NCBI GenBank assembly: GCA_014584695.1
Contig: JACTMI010000028.1
Location: 1 to 64,000, forward strand
Direction: 5' to 3'
DNA from: Acidobacteriota bacterium
GTDB lineage: Bacteria; Acidobacteriota; Thermoanaerobaculia; Multivoradales; JAGPDF01
DNA: 64,000 bases
The translations under genes and the position numbers were made by a program. The notes beneath the pieces were generated by a model, which saw only the letters and a program-made list of their open reading frames with translations, was not told the origin of the DNA and ran no database searches. The first letter of the stretch is position 1. Every line of letters begins with the position of its first letter. Shown here in pieces: positions 53,967 through 64,000 of the stretch.

Positions 53967-54646
53967 GCGTCACCGTCTCCGCCCGCGGGCTCCATCGCAG
54001 CTTCCGCGACGCGACCCGCACGGTCGAGGTGCTGCGCGGCGCCGAGCTGGAGCTGGCGGCGGGGGAGCTGGTGGCGGTGGTCGGACCCTCGGGCTGCGGC
54101 AAGTCGACGCTGCTCCACCTGCTGGGTGGCCTGGACCGCCCCGACGACGGCGAGATCGAGGTCGGCGGCCGGCGCCTGTCGGCGCTGTCGCCGGCGCAGC
54201 TCGCGGCCTTCCGCAACCGGACCGTCGGCTTCGTCTTCCAATTCTCGCAGTTGCTCGCGGACTTCACGGCGCTCGAGAACGTCGCGCTGCCCGGGCGAAT
54301 CGCCGGCCGCGCCGCCGGCGAGCTGCTGGCGCGCGCGGGTGGGCTGCTCGACGAGGTCGGGCTGGCGGCGCGGCGGGATCACTTCCCCGGCGAGCTGTCC
54401 GGCGGGGAGCAGCAGCGGGTGGCGCTCTGCCGCGCGCTCCTGCTCGAGCCGCCGCTGGTGCTCGCCGACGAGCCGACCGGCAATCTCGATCCCGCCGCCG
54501 GCGACGTTGTGTTCCGGCTCCTGGTCGAGCTCCAGCGGCGGCACGGGACCACGGCGCTGGTGGTGACTCACAACCCGGAGCTGGCGCGCCGATGTGATAG
54601 GATCCTGCTGCTCGAGAACGGGGTGCTGCGAGGTGGAAACCCTTGA
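53963..54646 (+). CDS. lolD: Lipoprotein-releasing ABC ATPase LolD
   Basis: A 227-residue ABC ATPase. Walker A GPSGCGKST, Q loop VFQFSQLL, signature LSGGEQQR, Walker B LVLADEPTGNLD and His switch VVTHNPE are all intact. It powers the LolC/E-type permease encoded immediately upstream with a four-base overlap. Confidence 0.95.
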   Translation: MSVTVSARGLHRSFRDATRTVEVLRGAELELAAGELVAVVGPSGCGKSTLLHLLGGLDRPDDGEIEVGGRRLSALSPAQLAAFRNRTVGFVFQFSQLLADFTALENVALPGRIAGRAAGELLARAGGLLDEVGLAARRDHFPGELSGGEQQRVALCRALLLEPPLVLADEPTGNLDPAAGDVVFRLLVELQRRHGTTALVVTHNPELARRCDRILLLENGVLRGGNP

Positions 54647-54670
54647 TTCGTCGGGACTTCGGTAACTGAC

Positions 54671-57097
<2,427 letters not shown>

Positions 57098-57192
57098 CGC
57101 GCACGCCGGGCGGGTCGCGCGGCGTGCGGCCCGGTATTCCTCTTGCAGGCGAGGCGGGGGTAGTTCGACGGTGACGACGGGTGGAGGACTGC

Positions 57193-59583
57193 GTGACGAC
57201 GGGTGTTGACGACAAGAGGGCGCGCTGGGCGGCATGGTTGGTCGGTCTCTGGCTCCTGGGCGCAGCTGCGGCGCCGGCCCAGGTGGTCCAGGGGGTCGAG
57301 TTTCGGGGCTTGCAGGCCCTGGCCGAGGAGACTCTGCGCTTCTATCTCGGCGTCGAGGTGGGATCGCCGCTCGACGAAGAGGCGCTCAACCGCAACCTGC
57401 ACGCGCTGTGGCAGCGGCGGCTGGTCGACGACGTCCGGATCGACCGCGTCCCCGTCGAGGGTGGCGTGCGCCTGGTCGTCACCGTGGTCGAGAGGCCGAT
57501 CCTGCGCTCGGTCGACTACCAGGGCCTGAAGCGTCTCTCGCGCACGGACATCAACGAACGCATCGCCAAGGATCAGATCGACGTCCGCGAGGGCGACCCG
57601 CTCGACATGGGCGAGCTGCGCCGCCTCGAGAGCGCGATCGAGGAGATGTATCGCGACAAGGGTTACCGCTTCGCCGAGGCGGTGTTCGCCCTCGAGGCCG
57701 TGTCGCCGACCGAACGACGAGTCCTGTTCACGATCGACGAGGCCGAGAAAGTCCGCATCGGCGACATCGACTTCCAGGGCAACCGCGTGGTCGGCGATTG
57801 GCGGCTGCGGTGGACGATGCGGAAGACCAAGGAGACGAATCTCCTCTGGCGGATACTCAAGAAGGACATTTACAACCCGGCGACCGTGCAGGAGGACCTG
57901 CAGAAGGTCAAGGACGTCTACCGGGCGATCGGCTACAAGGACGTGATCGTCGAGGACCCGCTGCTGTCGACCGCTGGCCGCGGCGGCAAGCGCCGCCTGC
58001 GGCTCGATATTCCGGTGGACGAAGGAACGAGGTGGAAGCTCGGCGAGATCACGATCGAAGGCAACGAGGTCTTCTCCGACCAGGCGCTCCTGCGCCAGTT
58101 CAAGCGCCCGCGCGGCGGGTGGCTGCGGTCGAAGAACGTCGAGGAGGGCGTCAAGGCGGTCGACGAGGCGTATCGCAACTACGGCCACATCTTCTCCCGG
58201 GTCGAGACCGAGCTGCGCGAGCGCCAAGCCGGCGTCGCCGATCTGGTGGTTCGGGTCACCGAAGGTGACCAGTATCGCGTCGGACGGCTGGAGTTCCAGG
58301 GCAACACCCGAACCCGCGACAAGGTCCTGCGACGGGAGTTCCGCGTCCAGGAGGGCACGCTGCTCAACATGGGCGCGATCAAGAACAGCCTGTTCAAGGT
58401 CAACCAGCTCGGCTATTTCAAGCTCGACCAGGACGACCCGATCTTGTTCGAGAACTTCGACAGCGAGAAGAAGACCGTGGATCTCGCGATCCAGGGCGAG
58501 GAGTCGGATCGCACCGAGCTGCAGGTCGGCGGCGGCTGGAGCGAGATCGACGGCTTCTTCGGGCAGCTGTCGGTCCGCACCCAGAACTTCCTCGGCCGTG
58601 GCGAGTCGGTGGGGGTCTCCTTCCAATCCGGCCGGTACCGCGACGAGTTCGACGTCTCCTACTTCGTGCCCTGGCTGTTCGATCGGCCGCAGAGCGCCGG
58701 GCTGCAGCTGTTCAAGAGCGATCTCGACTACACGTTCTTCAGCGATCAGCGGGTGGTGCGCAAGAGCGAGGGTGGGGTTCTGACCTACGGGCGCTCCTTC
58801 GGCTTCTTCAACAGCTTCAGCGTCAGTCTCAATCGGTCGGACATCCTCGACAGCCGGAGCGCCCTCAATTTGGACGGCGATCTGGTCGAGCAGCAGTTCT
58901 CGCTCTCGAACTCCTCGCTGCGGCCCGCGTGGGTCTTCGACAGCCGCGACAGCCGTGTCGAGCCGACGATGGGTCGCCGGTTCGCTCTCTCGCTCGAGCA
59001 CGCGGGGGGCTTCCTCGGCGGCGACAACTACTTCTGGCGGCCCGAGCTCGGCGCGACGCTCTTCCAGACGATGACGGTGGTGCCGATCCAGACCGTGCTC
59101 GGATTCAACCTGCGGGCCGGCTACGTGAAGCCGTTCGACAACCGCCAGCTGAGCTTCCTGGAGCGCTACTACCTGGGAGGCGAGACCACCATCCGGGGCT
59201 TCCGCTTCCGCTCCATCTGGGTCCGCTGCGAGGGCGGCGAGCCCTACCCGAACCGGCCGGACCAACCCTGCGCGAAGGACGAGACCCTGATCGACGACTT
59301 CGGCTTCCCGCTCGGCGGCGACCGGTTCTTCCAGGCAAATTTGGAGTACCATCTGCTGGTCGGCGGCCCGTTCCGGCTGCTCGCCTTCGTCGATGCCGGC
59401 AACGTCTACGGCGAGGGTCAGAGCTTCGATCTGGGCCGCCTCCGCTACACCGCGGGCGCCGAGCTGAGGATCTTCGTGCCGGTCTTCGGCGCGCCGCTGC
59501 GCTTCATCTACGCCTCGAACCTGAGCTCGCTGCCCGACGACCGGTTCGAAGGTTTCCAGTTCAGTATCGGTGCGACGTTCTAG
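57193..59583 (+). CDS. bamA: Outer-membrane assembly factor BamA
   Basis: A 796-residue protein. The GTG at 57193 is preferred to an in-frame GTG at 57181 because GGAGG lies 5-9 bases upstream of it. A signal peptide (WLVGLWLLGAAAAPAQ) is followed by about five POTRA repeats (VEFRGLQALAEETLRF begins the first) and, from about residue 430, the 16-strand surface antigen barrel with FLERYYLGGETTIRGFRFRS as the conserved RGF loop. It inserts beta-barrel proteins into the outer membrane. It heads the lpx cluster. Confidence 0.96.
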   Translation: MTTGVDDKRARWAAWLVGLWLLGAAAAPAQVVQGVEFRGLQALAEETLRFYLGVEVGSPLDEEALNRNLHALWQRRLVDDVRIDRVPVEGGVRLVVTVVERPILRSVDYQGLKRLSRTDINERIAKDQIDVREGDPLDMGELRRLESAIEEMYRDKGYRFAEAVFALEAVSPTERRVLFTIDEAEKVRIGDIDFQGNRVVGDWRLRWTMRKTKETNLLWRILKKDIYNPATVQEDLQKVKDVYRAIGYKDVIVEDPLLSTAGRGGKRRLRLDIPVDEGTRWKLGEITIEGNEVFSDQALLRQFKRPRGGWLRSKNVEEGVKAVDEAYRNYGHIFSRVETELRERQAGVADLVVRVTEGDQYRVGRLEFQGNTRTRDKVLRREFRVQEGTLLNMGAIKNSLFKVNQLGYFKLDQDDPILFENFDSEKKTVDLAIQGEESDRTELQVGGGWSEIDGFFGQLSVRTQNFLGRGESVGVSFQSGRYRDEFDVSYFVPWLFDRPQSAGLQLFKSDLDYTFFSDQRVVRKSEGGVLTYGRSFGFFNSFSVSLNRSDILDSRSALNLDGDLVEQQFSLSNSSLRPAWVFDSRDSRVEPTMGRRFALSLEHAGGFLGGDNYFWRPELGATLFQTMTVVPIQTVLGFNLRAGYVKPFDNRQLSFLERYYLGGETTIRGFRFRSIWVRCEGGEPYPNRPDQPCAKDETLIDDFGFPLGGDRFFQANLEYHLLVGGPFRLLAFVDAGNVYGEGQSFDLGRLRYTAGAELRIFVPVFGAPLRFIYASNLSSLPDDRFEGFQFSIGATF

Positions 59584-59596
59584 AGGAGTGCTGAGC

Positions 59597-60160
59597 ATGC
59601 GAGGGGGATTCGAGCGGGGAACGATGTCGACGGGCGGCGCCCTGGCGGTCGGACTGGTGCTGCTGCTGGCGCTGTGCGCGGCCCCGGCTCCGGCGCAGCC
59701 GAACGGAGTAAAGGTCGCGGTGATCGACGTGCGCCGACTGGTCACGGACTCCGTAGCGGGCAAGGAAGCGCTCGCCAAGCTGAAGAAGCTGCAAGACGAC
59801 CGCGTGGCGGAGGGTCGGGCCAAGCAGGACGAGATCGAGCAGCTGCGCAAGAAGCTGAACGAGGGGCGCTTGTCGCTCGCCGACGACAAGCTCTCGGAGC
59901 TCGAGAAGCAGCTCGAAGACAGAGTCACGGCTTTTCGCAGGTTCCAGGAGGACGCGGAGCGCGAGTTGGCCAAGAGCCGCGACTCCGCCTTCGCCGACAT
60001 CGAGCGGAAGGTGGCGCCGCTGATCGAGCAGGTCGGACGCGAGGGGGCCTATACCCTGATCTTCAACAAGTTCGAAAGCGGCCTGGTGTTCGCGATCGAG
60101 AGCGCCGACATCACCGATCAGATCATTCAGCGCTTCGACGCCTCGACCAAGGGGCAGTAG
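59597..60160 (+). CDS. skp: Skp/OmpH-family periplasmic chaperone
   Basis: A 187-residue protein. The ATG at 59597 has AGGAG about 8 bases upstream; an earlier GTG overlaps bamA and is less likely. Signal peptide (GLVLLLALCAAPAPAQ), then VKVAVIDVRRLVTDS, a long coiled-coil (about 60-130), and a C-terminal part. Skp holds unfolded outer-membrane proteins for BamA. It follows bamA by 13 bases. Confidence 0.9.
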   Translation: MRGGFERGTMSTGGALAVGLVLLLALCAAPAPAQPNGVKVAVIDVRRLVTDSVAGKEALAKLKKLQDDRVAEGRAKQDEIEQLRKKLNEGRLSLADDKLSELEKQLEDRVTAFRRFQEDAERELAKSRDSAFADIERKVAPLIEQVGREGAYTLIFNKFESGLVFAIESADITDQIIQRFDASTKGQ

Positions 60161-60164
60161 GCCC

Positions 60165-61190
60165 TTGACCTGGACGCTCGGGGAGATCGCCGAGCGCCTC
60201 GGAGGCGAGCTCATCGGCGATGGCGCGCGCCCGATCGCGCGGGTGCGAACGCTCGACGAGGCGGGCCCGGGCGACCTGTCGTTCCTCACCCATCCGCGGT
60301 ACCTGGAGGCCGCGCTCCGCAGCGGCGCCGGCGCGCTCCTGGTCGCGCGCCGGCTCGAGGGGGCGAGCTGTGATCAGGTCGTCGTGGCCAGCCCGTCCGC
60401 GGCCTTGGCGCAGGTGCTCGAGCTTCTCCACCCGGAGCCGGAGGCGACGGCTGGGGTCCACGAGACGGCGGTCGTCGGCGCCGGCTGCCGGGTCGACCCG
60501 AGCGCCGGCGTCGGTCCTTACGCCGTGTTGGGGCGGCGAGTTTCGGTGGGCGCCGGTGCCTCGATCGGCGCCCACGTCGCGGTCGGAGACGACTGCGTGA
60601 TCGGCGCCGGCGCCGTGCTCCATCCGCACGTGGTGCTCTACCGCCGGACGGTGGTGGGAGAGCGAACCGTGGTGCACGCGGGCGCCGTGCTGGGCGCGGA
60701 CGGATTCGGCTACGCCACGGAGGATGCAGGCCACCGCAAGATTCCACAAGTGGGAGACGTCGAGGTCGGCGCCGAGGTCGAGATCGGCGCGCTCTCGGCG
60801 GTGGACAGGGCCCTGCTCGGTACGACCCGCGTCGGAGACGGCAGCAAGATCGACAATCTGGTGCAAGTTGGCCACAATGTGCAGATCGGGCGCGGAGCGA
60901 TCCTCTGTGGGCAGTCCGGGGTGGCGGGCAGCGCCAGACTCGGGGAAGGGGTCGTCCTCGCTGGCCAAGCGGGCGTCTCGGGCCACCTCGAGATCGGCGC
61001 TGGCGCGCGCGTGGCGGCGAAGTCGGCGGTCTACCAGAGCGTCGCCGCGGGAACCACGGTGGCCGGCATCCCCGCCCAGCCGATCGCCGCCTGGCGGCGG
61101 CAGCAGGCGCTGCTGCGTCGCCTGGCGGAGATTTGGCGGCGACTGCTGCGACTGGAAGGCCCGGGAGCCCGGGGGGAGGGGGAATCTTGA
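60165..61190 (+). CDS. lpxD: UDP-3-O-acylglucosamine N-acyltransferase LpxD
   Basis: A 341-residue enzyme adding the second acyl chain in lipid A synthesis. It starts with TTG, the only start that keeps the uridine-binding N-terminus. Hexapeptide repeats cover about 100-280. The catalytic His is in LVQVGHNVQIG. A C-terminal helical part (WRRQQALLRRLAEIWRRLLR) is basic. Confidence 0.94.
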   Translation: MTWTLGEIAERLGGELIGDGARPIARVRTLDEAGPGDLSFLTHPRYLEAALRSGAGALLVARRLEGASCDQVVVASPSAALAQVLELLHPEPEATAGVHETAVVGAGCRVDPSAGVGPYAVLGRRVSVGAGASIGAHVAVGDDCVIGAGAVLHPHVVLYRRTVVGERTVVHAGAVLGADGFGYATEDAGHRKIPQVGDVEVGAEVEIGALSAVDRALLGTTRVGDGSKIDNLVQVGHNVQIGRGAILCGQSGVAGSARLGEGVVLAGQAGVSGHLEIGAGARVAAKSAVYQSVAAGTTVAGIPAQPIAAWRRQQALLRRLAEIWRRLLRLEGPGARGEGES

Positions 61191-61192
61191 CC

Positions 61193-61657
61193 ATGCCGGC
61201 CGGGGGTTGGGACGTGCGCTGGGTGCAACGGATCTTGCCGCATCGCTACCCGATGCTGCTGATCGATCGCGTGCTCGAAATGGAGTCGCGGAAGCGGATC
61301 GTCGCGATCAAGAACTTCACCATCAACGAGGAGTTCTTCCAAGGGCACTTCCCGGGCCACCCGATCGTGCCGGGAGTCCTGCTGATCGAGGCGATGGCGC
61401 AGGCGGGCGGCATCCTGCTGCTCTCGGACGACCCGGAGCGCGAGAGCAAGCTGCTCTATTTCATGGCCATCGAGCGCGCGCGATTCCGCCGGCCGGTGAC
61501 GCCCGGCGACCAGGTCCGCTTCGAGGTCGACGTGCTGAGGCTGAAGACCGCCCACTGCAAGCTGGCGGCGAAGGCGATCGTGGACGGCGCGGTCCACGCC
61601 GAGGCGGAGCTGCTGTCGACTTTCGTGTCCCGGGACGGGCGGAGCGGCGGCACGTGA
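61193..61657 (+). CDS. fabZ: 3-hydroxyacyl-ACP dehydratase FabZ
   Basis: A 154-residue hot-dog dehydratase. [18 protein letters not shown] begins the domain, and [20 protein letters not shown] carries the catalytic His and Glu. FabZ supplies unsaturated acyl-ACP for phospholipids, in competition with LpxA for 3-hydroxyacyl-ACP. It overlaps the lpxA start by four bases. Confidence 0.95.
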   Translation: MPAGGWDVRWVQRILPHRYPMLLIDRVLEMESRKRIVAIKNFTINEEFFQGHFPGHPIVPGVLLIEAMAQAGGILLLSDDPERESKLLYFMAIERARFRRPVTPGDQVRFEVDVLRLKTAHCKLAAKAIVDGAVHAEAELLSTFVSRDGRSGGT

Positions 61658-62475
61658 GCGCGCGGATCCACCCCAGCGCGGTGGTCGATCCTGCGGCGCG
61701 GATCGGACCGGATGTCGTGATCGGTCCGCACGCGGTCGTCGGCGCCGACGTGGAGGTGGGTGTGGGCACCGAGATTCGAGCCCACGCGGTGCTGCAGGGG
61801 CCGGCGCGTATCGGACGCGAGAACCGGATTCATCCCCACGCCTGCCTCGGCGGTGATCCCCAGGACCTGAAGTACGCGGGCGAGCACGTCGCGCTCGAGG
61901 TCGGCGACCGCAACGTGATTCGCGAATTCGTGACCTTCCATCGCGGCACCGGCAAGGGAGGCGGCCTGACCCGGGTGGGAGACGACAACCTCTTCATGGT
62001 CTCCGCGCACGTCGCCCACGACTGCCAGGTGGGCAGCCGCACCATCTTCGCCAATTGCGCCACGCTGGCCGGCCACGTCGAGGTGCACGACGACGCGATC
62101 ATCGGCGCCTTCGCGGCGGTTCAACAGTATGGCCGGGTCGGCCGCCACGGCTACATCGGAGGCTTTACGCGGCTGCTCACCGACGCCCTTCCCTTCGTCA
62201 AGACCGTCGGCCTGCGACCGGTGGTGCTGGGCGTCAACCGTATCGGGCTCCAGCGCAAGGGCTTCGACGCCGAGCGCGTGCGCACGCTCCAGCGCGCCTT
62301 TCGCATCCTGCTTCGCTCCGGCCTCAACTCGAGCCAGGCGCTGGAGCGGCTGGCGGTGGAGTTTCCCGGCCAGGAGGACGTCGCCTACCTGATCGACTTC
62401 GTGCGCAGCGCCCGCCGCGGCGTCGTCCGGGCGCTGCCGACGCGACGGGGCGAAGAAGGTCTGGCGGAGGAGTAG
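61654..62475 (+). CDS. lpxA: UDP-N-acetylglucosamine acyltransferase LpxA
   Basis: A 273-residue acyltransferase of lipid A synthesis. GTG start. Hexapeptide repeats cover about 1-190 (IHPSAVVDPAARIGPDVVIG). The catalytic His is in SAHVAHDCQVG. LpxA transfers the 3-hydroxyacyl group to UDP-GlcNAc or, in GnnA/GnnB-bearing bacteria, to the 3-amino analogue. The adjacent Gfo/Idh gene makes the latter worth testing. Confidence 0.95.
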   Translation: MSARIHPSAVVDPAARIGPDVVIGPHAVVGADVEVGVGTEIRAHAVLQGPARIGRENRIHPHACLGGDPQDLKYAGEHVALEVGDRNVIREFVTFHRGTGKGGGLTRVGDDNLFMVSAHVAHDCQVGSRTIFANCATLAGHVEVHDDAIIGAFAAVQQYGRVGRHGYIGGFTRLLTDALPFVKTVGLRPVVLGVNRIGLQRKGFDAERVRTLQRAFRILLRSGLNSSQALERLAVEFPGQEDVAYLIDFVRSARRGVVRALPTRRGEEGLAEE

Positions 62476-62476
62476 C

Positions 62477-63409
62477 GTGAGGGCCGGGGTCTTCGGTGTC
62501 GGCGCGCTCGGACGCCATCACACCCGCATCCTGGGCGACCTCCCGGGCGTGCGACGGATCGGCGTCTATGATCCCCGCGCGGACACGGCGGCGGCGGTCG
62601 CGGCCGAGTTCGGGACCGTCGCATATCCGAGCTTCGACGAGCTCGCCGATGGCATCGAGGCTGCCGTGCTCGCCGTACCCACGGTGCGGCACGCGGAGCT
62701 CGGCATCGCGCTGCTCGAGCGTGGCATTCACCTGCTGGTGGAGAAGCCCATCACCTCGACGCTCGAGGAAGCCGACCGGCTGCTCGCGGCGGCGGAGAGC
62801 GCCGGCCGGGTGCTGGCGGTCGGACACGTCGAGTTCCACAACCCGGTGGTCGAGGCCTTGATCGCGTCGGGGGGGCGGCCGCGGTTCGTCGAGATCGAAA
62901 GGCTGGGCGTTTTCTCGCCGCGCAGCCTCGACGTCGACGTGATCCTCGATCTGATGATCCACGACCTGCAGATCCTGCACGCGCTCGATCCGTCGCCGGT
63001 CGTGGAGGTGAGGGCCACCGGCGTGCCGGTGCTCTCGGATCGCATCGACATCGCCAACGCTCGACTGGTTCTCGCCTCCGGGCTGGTGGCGAACCTGACC
63101 GCTTCGCGGGTGTCGGCGGAGAAAACGCGCAAGCTGCGCGCGTTCCTCGCCGATCGCTACGTATCGCTCGACTTCCAGGCCCAGGAGATCAAGGGCTTCC
63201 GCCTGGATCGCGCGGGTGAAGGGCGGCGCGTGGTCCCCGATCACCGGGCGGTCGAGCGCGCCGAGCCCCTGCGCCGCGAGCTCGAGAGCTTCTTCGCCGC
63301 CTGCCGCGGCGAGCCGGCGCGCGTCGTCTCGGGTGCCGAGGCGCGCCGGGCGCTCGCCACGGCACTCGAAGTCGTCGCCGCGACGGCGGCAGTGCCAGCC
63401 TCGTGGTAG
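62477..63409 (+). CDS. Gfo/Idh/MocA-family oxidoreductase (possibly GnnA-like)
   Basis: A 310-residue NAD-dependent oxidoreductase starting at GTG. The N-terminal Rossmann motif is GVGALGRHHTRIL, EKPIT marks the catalytic domain boundary, and DVILDLMIHDLQIL has the His of the substrate domain. It begins one base after lpxA ends, so it is in the lipid A operon. In Acidithiobacillus ferrooxidans and Leptospira a Gfo/Idh enzyme (GnnA) next to lpxA oxidises UDP-GlcNAc for 3-amino lipid A; the partner aminotransferase GnnB is not seen here. Function remains open. Confidence 0.87.
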   Translation: MRAGVFGVGALGRHHTRILGDLPGVRRIGVYDPRADTAAAVAAEFGTVAYPSFDELADGIEAAVLAVPTVRHAELGIALLERGIHLLVEKPITSTLEEADRLLAAAESAGRVLAVGHVEFHNPVVEALIASGGRPRFVEIERLGVFSPRSLDVDVILDLMIHDLQILHALDPSPVVEVRATGVPVLSDRIDIANARLVLASGLVANLTASRVSAEKTRKLRAFLADRYVSLDFQAQEIKGFRLDRAGEGRRVVPDHRAVERAEPLRRELESFFAACRGEPARVVSGAEARRALATALEVVAATAAVPASW

Positions 63410-63485
63410 ATTCCGCCGGGCCACGGCGGTCCCGTCGCGGCCACGTCCCCACGCGACGAAGGTCCCGCGGCAGCGGAGGATTTCG

Positions 63486-64000
63486 ATGAGCGAGTACCGC
63501 ATCGGTGTGATCGGTGGCAGCGGCCTGTACGAGATGGCCGGATTGACAGTGAAGGAGGAGCGGCGCATCACGAGCCCCTGGGGCGAGGCGTCGGACGCCT
63601 ACGTCCTCGGGGATCTCGACGGCCGGCCAGTCGCCTTCCTCGCTCGCCACGGCCGCGGTCACCGGCTGCTGCCCACCGAGCTCAACTACCGCGCGAACGT
63701 CTACGGCTTCAAGAAGCTGGGCGTCGAGTTCCTGATCTCCGTCTCCGCGGTCGGCTCGATGAAGATCGAGTACGTGCCCGGCCATATCGTGGTGCCGGAC
63801 CAGTTCTTCGACCGCACTCGCCACCGGCCCGACACGTTCTTCGGCGACGGACTGGTCGCGCACGTGTCGATCGCCCACCCGATCTCCGCGACCCTCGCCG
63901 AGGTTCTGGTGGGCGCGGCCAGCGACGAGAGCGCGACCGTGCACGCGGGCGGTTGCTATCTCAACATGGAGGGGCCGCTGTTCTCGACCAAGGCGGAGTC
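63486..64000 (+). CDS. S-methyl-5'-thioadenosine phosphorylase, partial (C-terminus beyond window)
   Basis: At least 171 residues from an ATG at 63486 with GGAGG upstream. IGVIGGSGLYEMAGL and ARHGRGHRLLPTELNYRAN are the phosphate/substrate regions of the MTAP/PNP family, and VSAVGSMKIEYVPGH supports MTAP over PNP. It splits methylthioadenosine in polyamine/methionine salvage. The frame is open at the right edge. Confidence 0.9.
   Translation, partial: MSEYRIGVIGGSGLYEMAGLTVKEERRITSPWGEASDAYVLGDLDGRPVAFLARHGRGHRLLPTELNYRANVYGFKKLGVEFLISVSAVGSMKIEYVPGHIVVPDQFFDRTRHRPDTFFGDGLVAHVSIAHPISATLAEVLVGAASDESATVHAGGCYLNMEGPLFSTKAE

Overview
The window is one contiguous stretch of a GC-rich bacterial chromosome with short intergenic gaps, frequent ATGA/GTGA start-stop overlaps and many GTG starts. 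It encodes a Gram-negative cell: outer-membrane assembly (BamA, Skp), lipid A acyltransferases (LpxD, LpxA), lipoprotein export (LolC/E, LolD), a PilB/GspE-type ATPase and aerobic or NO-linked respiration. Gene content and style suggest Acidobacteriota (Thermoanaerobaculia/Holophagae-like) or a related phylum. This is inference, because no rRNA or tRNA gene is visible to test it.

Positions 1-7190 are accessory. A secreted FG-GAP-like protein runs off the left edge, followed by about 0.7 kb without a clear gene. Between about 1.5 and 5.7 kb the DNA is visibly less GC-rich. It carries an attC-like integron recombination site, a small unknown gene, a DUF1851/Tdi1-like gene interrupted by a complete IS630-family insertion sequence, an HNH endonuclease, a degenerate second attC-like site, a transposase remnant and a GYF_2-DUF2569 membrane protein. 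A run of small genes follows (DUF4160, DUF2442, DUF3024 and an unknown 110-residue protein).

Positions 7193-14144 (minus strand) hold an exported metallo-beta-lactamase-fold protein and a tightly overlapping heme-copper oxidase operon: small subunit, CuA subunit II, subunit I, SCO copper chaperone, a cytochrome b-ferredoxin-FlpD-like fusion, and an unknown membrane-anchored protein. Subunit I has Gln where oxygen reductases have the cross-linked active-site Tyr, which points to an NO-reductase-type (eNOR-like) enzyme. A long class-V aminotransferase is transcribed divergently from a short region with two palindromes, one of them CRP/FNR-like in layout.

Positions 16.6-19.2 kb contain two direct, nearly identical copies of an unusual composite repeat. 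Each has a 7-bp array, a roughly 150-bp conserved segment and an array of 80-bp tandem repeats. They flank a two-gene AbiEii-like nucleotidyltransferase module. Next come an AlgX-like/MBOAT acetylation pair, a TolB-LamG lipoprotein, a Tat-type aldo/keto reductase and a PDZ protein.

Positions 25.8-64 kb are mostly core: a histidine kinase/response regulator pair, PilB/GspE, an EamA exporter, an FAD oxidoreductase, aroC, a thioesterase, a diheme cytochrome c, a gamma-carbonic anhydrase, hisS, aspS, aroB, an HD-GYP protein with a roadblock-like partner, ftsY, ribD-ribE, hemW, threonine aldolase, ridA, hpt, two unknown proteins, purine nucleoside phosphorylase, lysS, lolC/E-lolD and clpC. The window closes with bamA-skp-lpxD-fabZ-lpxA, a Gfo/Idh oxidoreductase and a truncated MTA phosphorylase.
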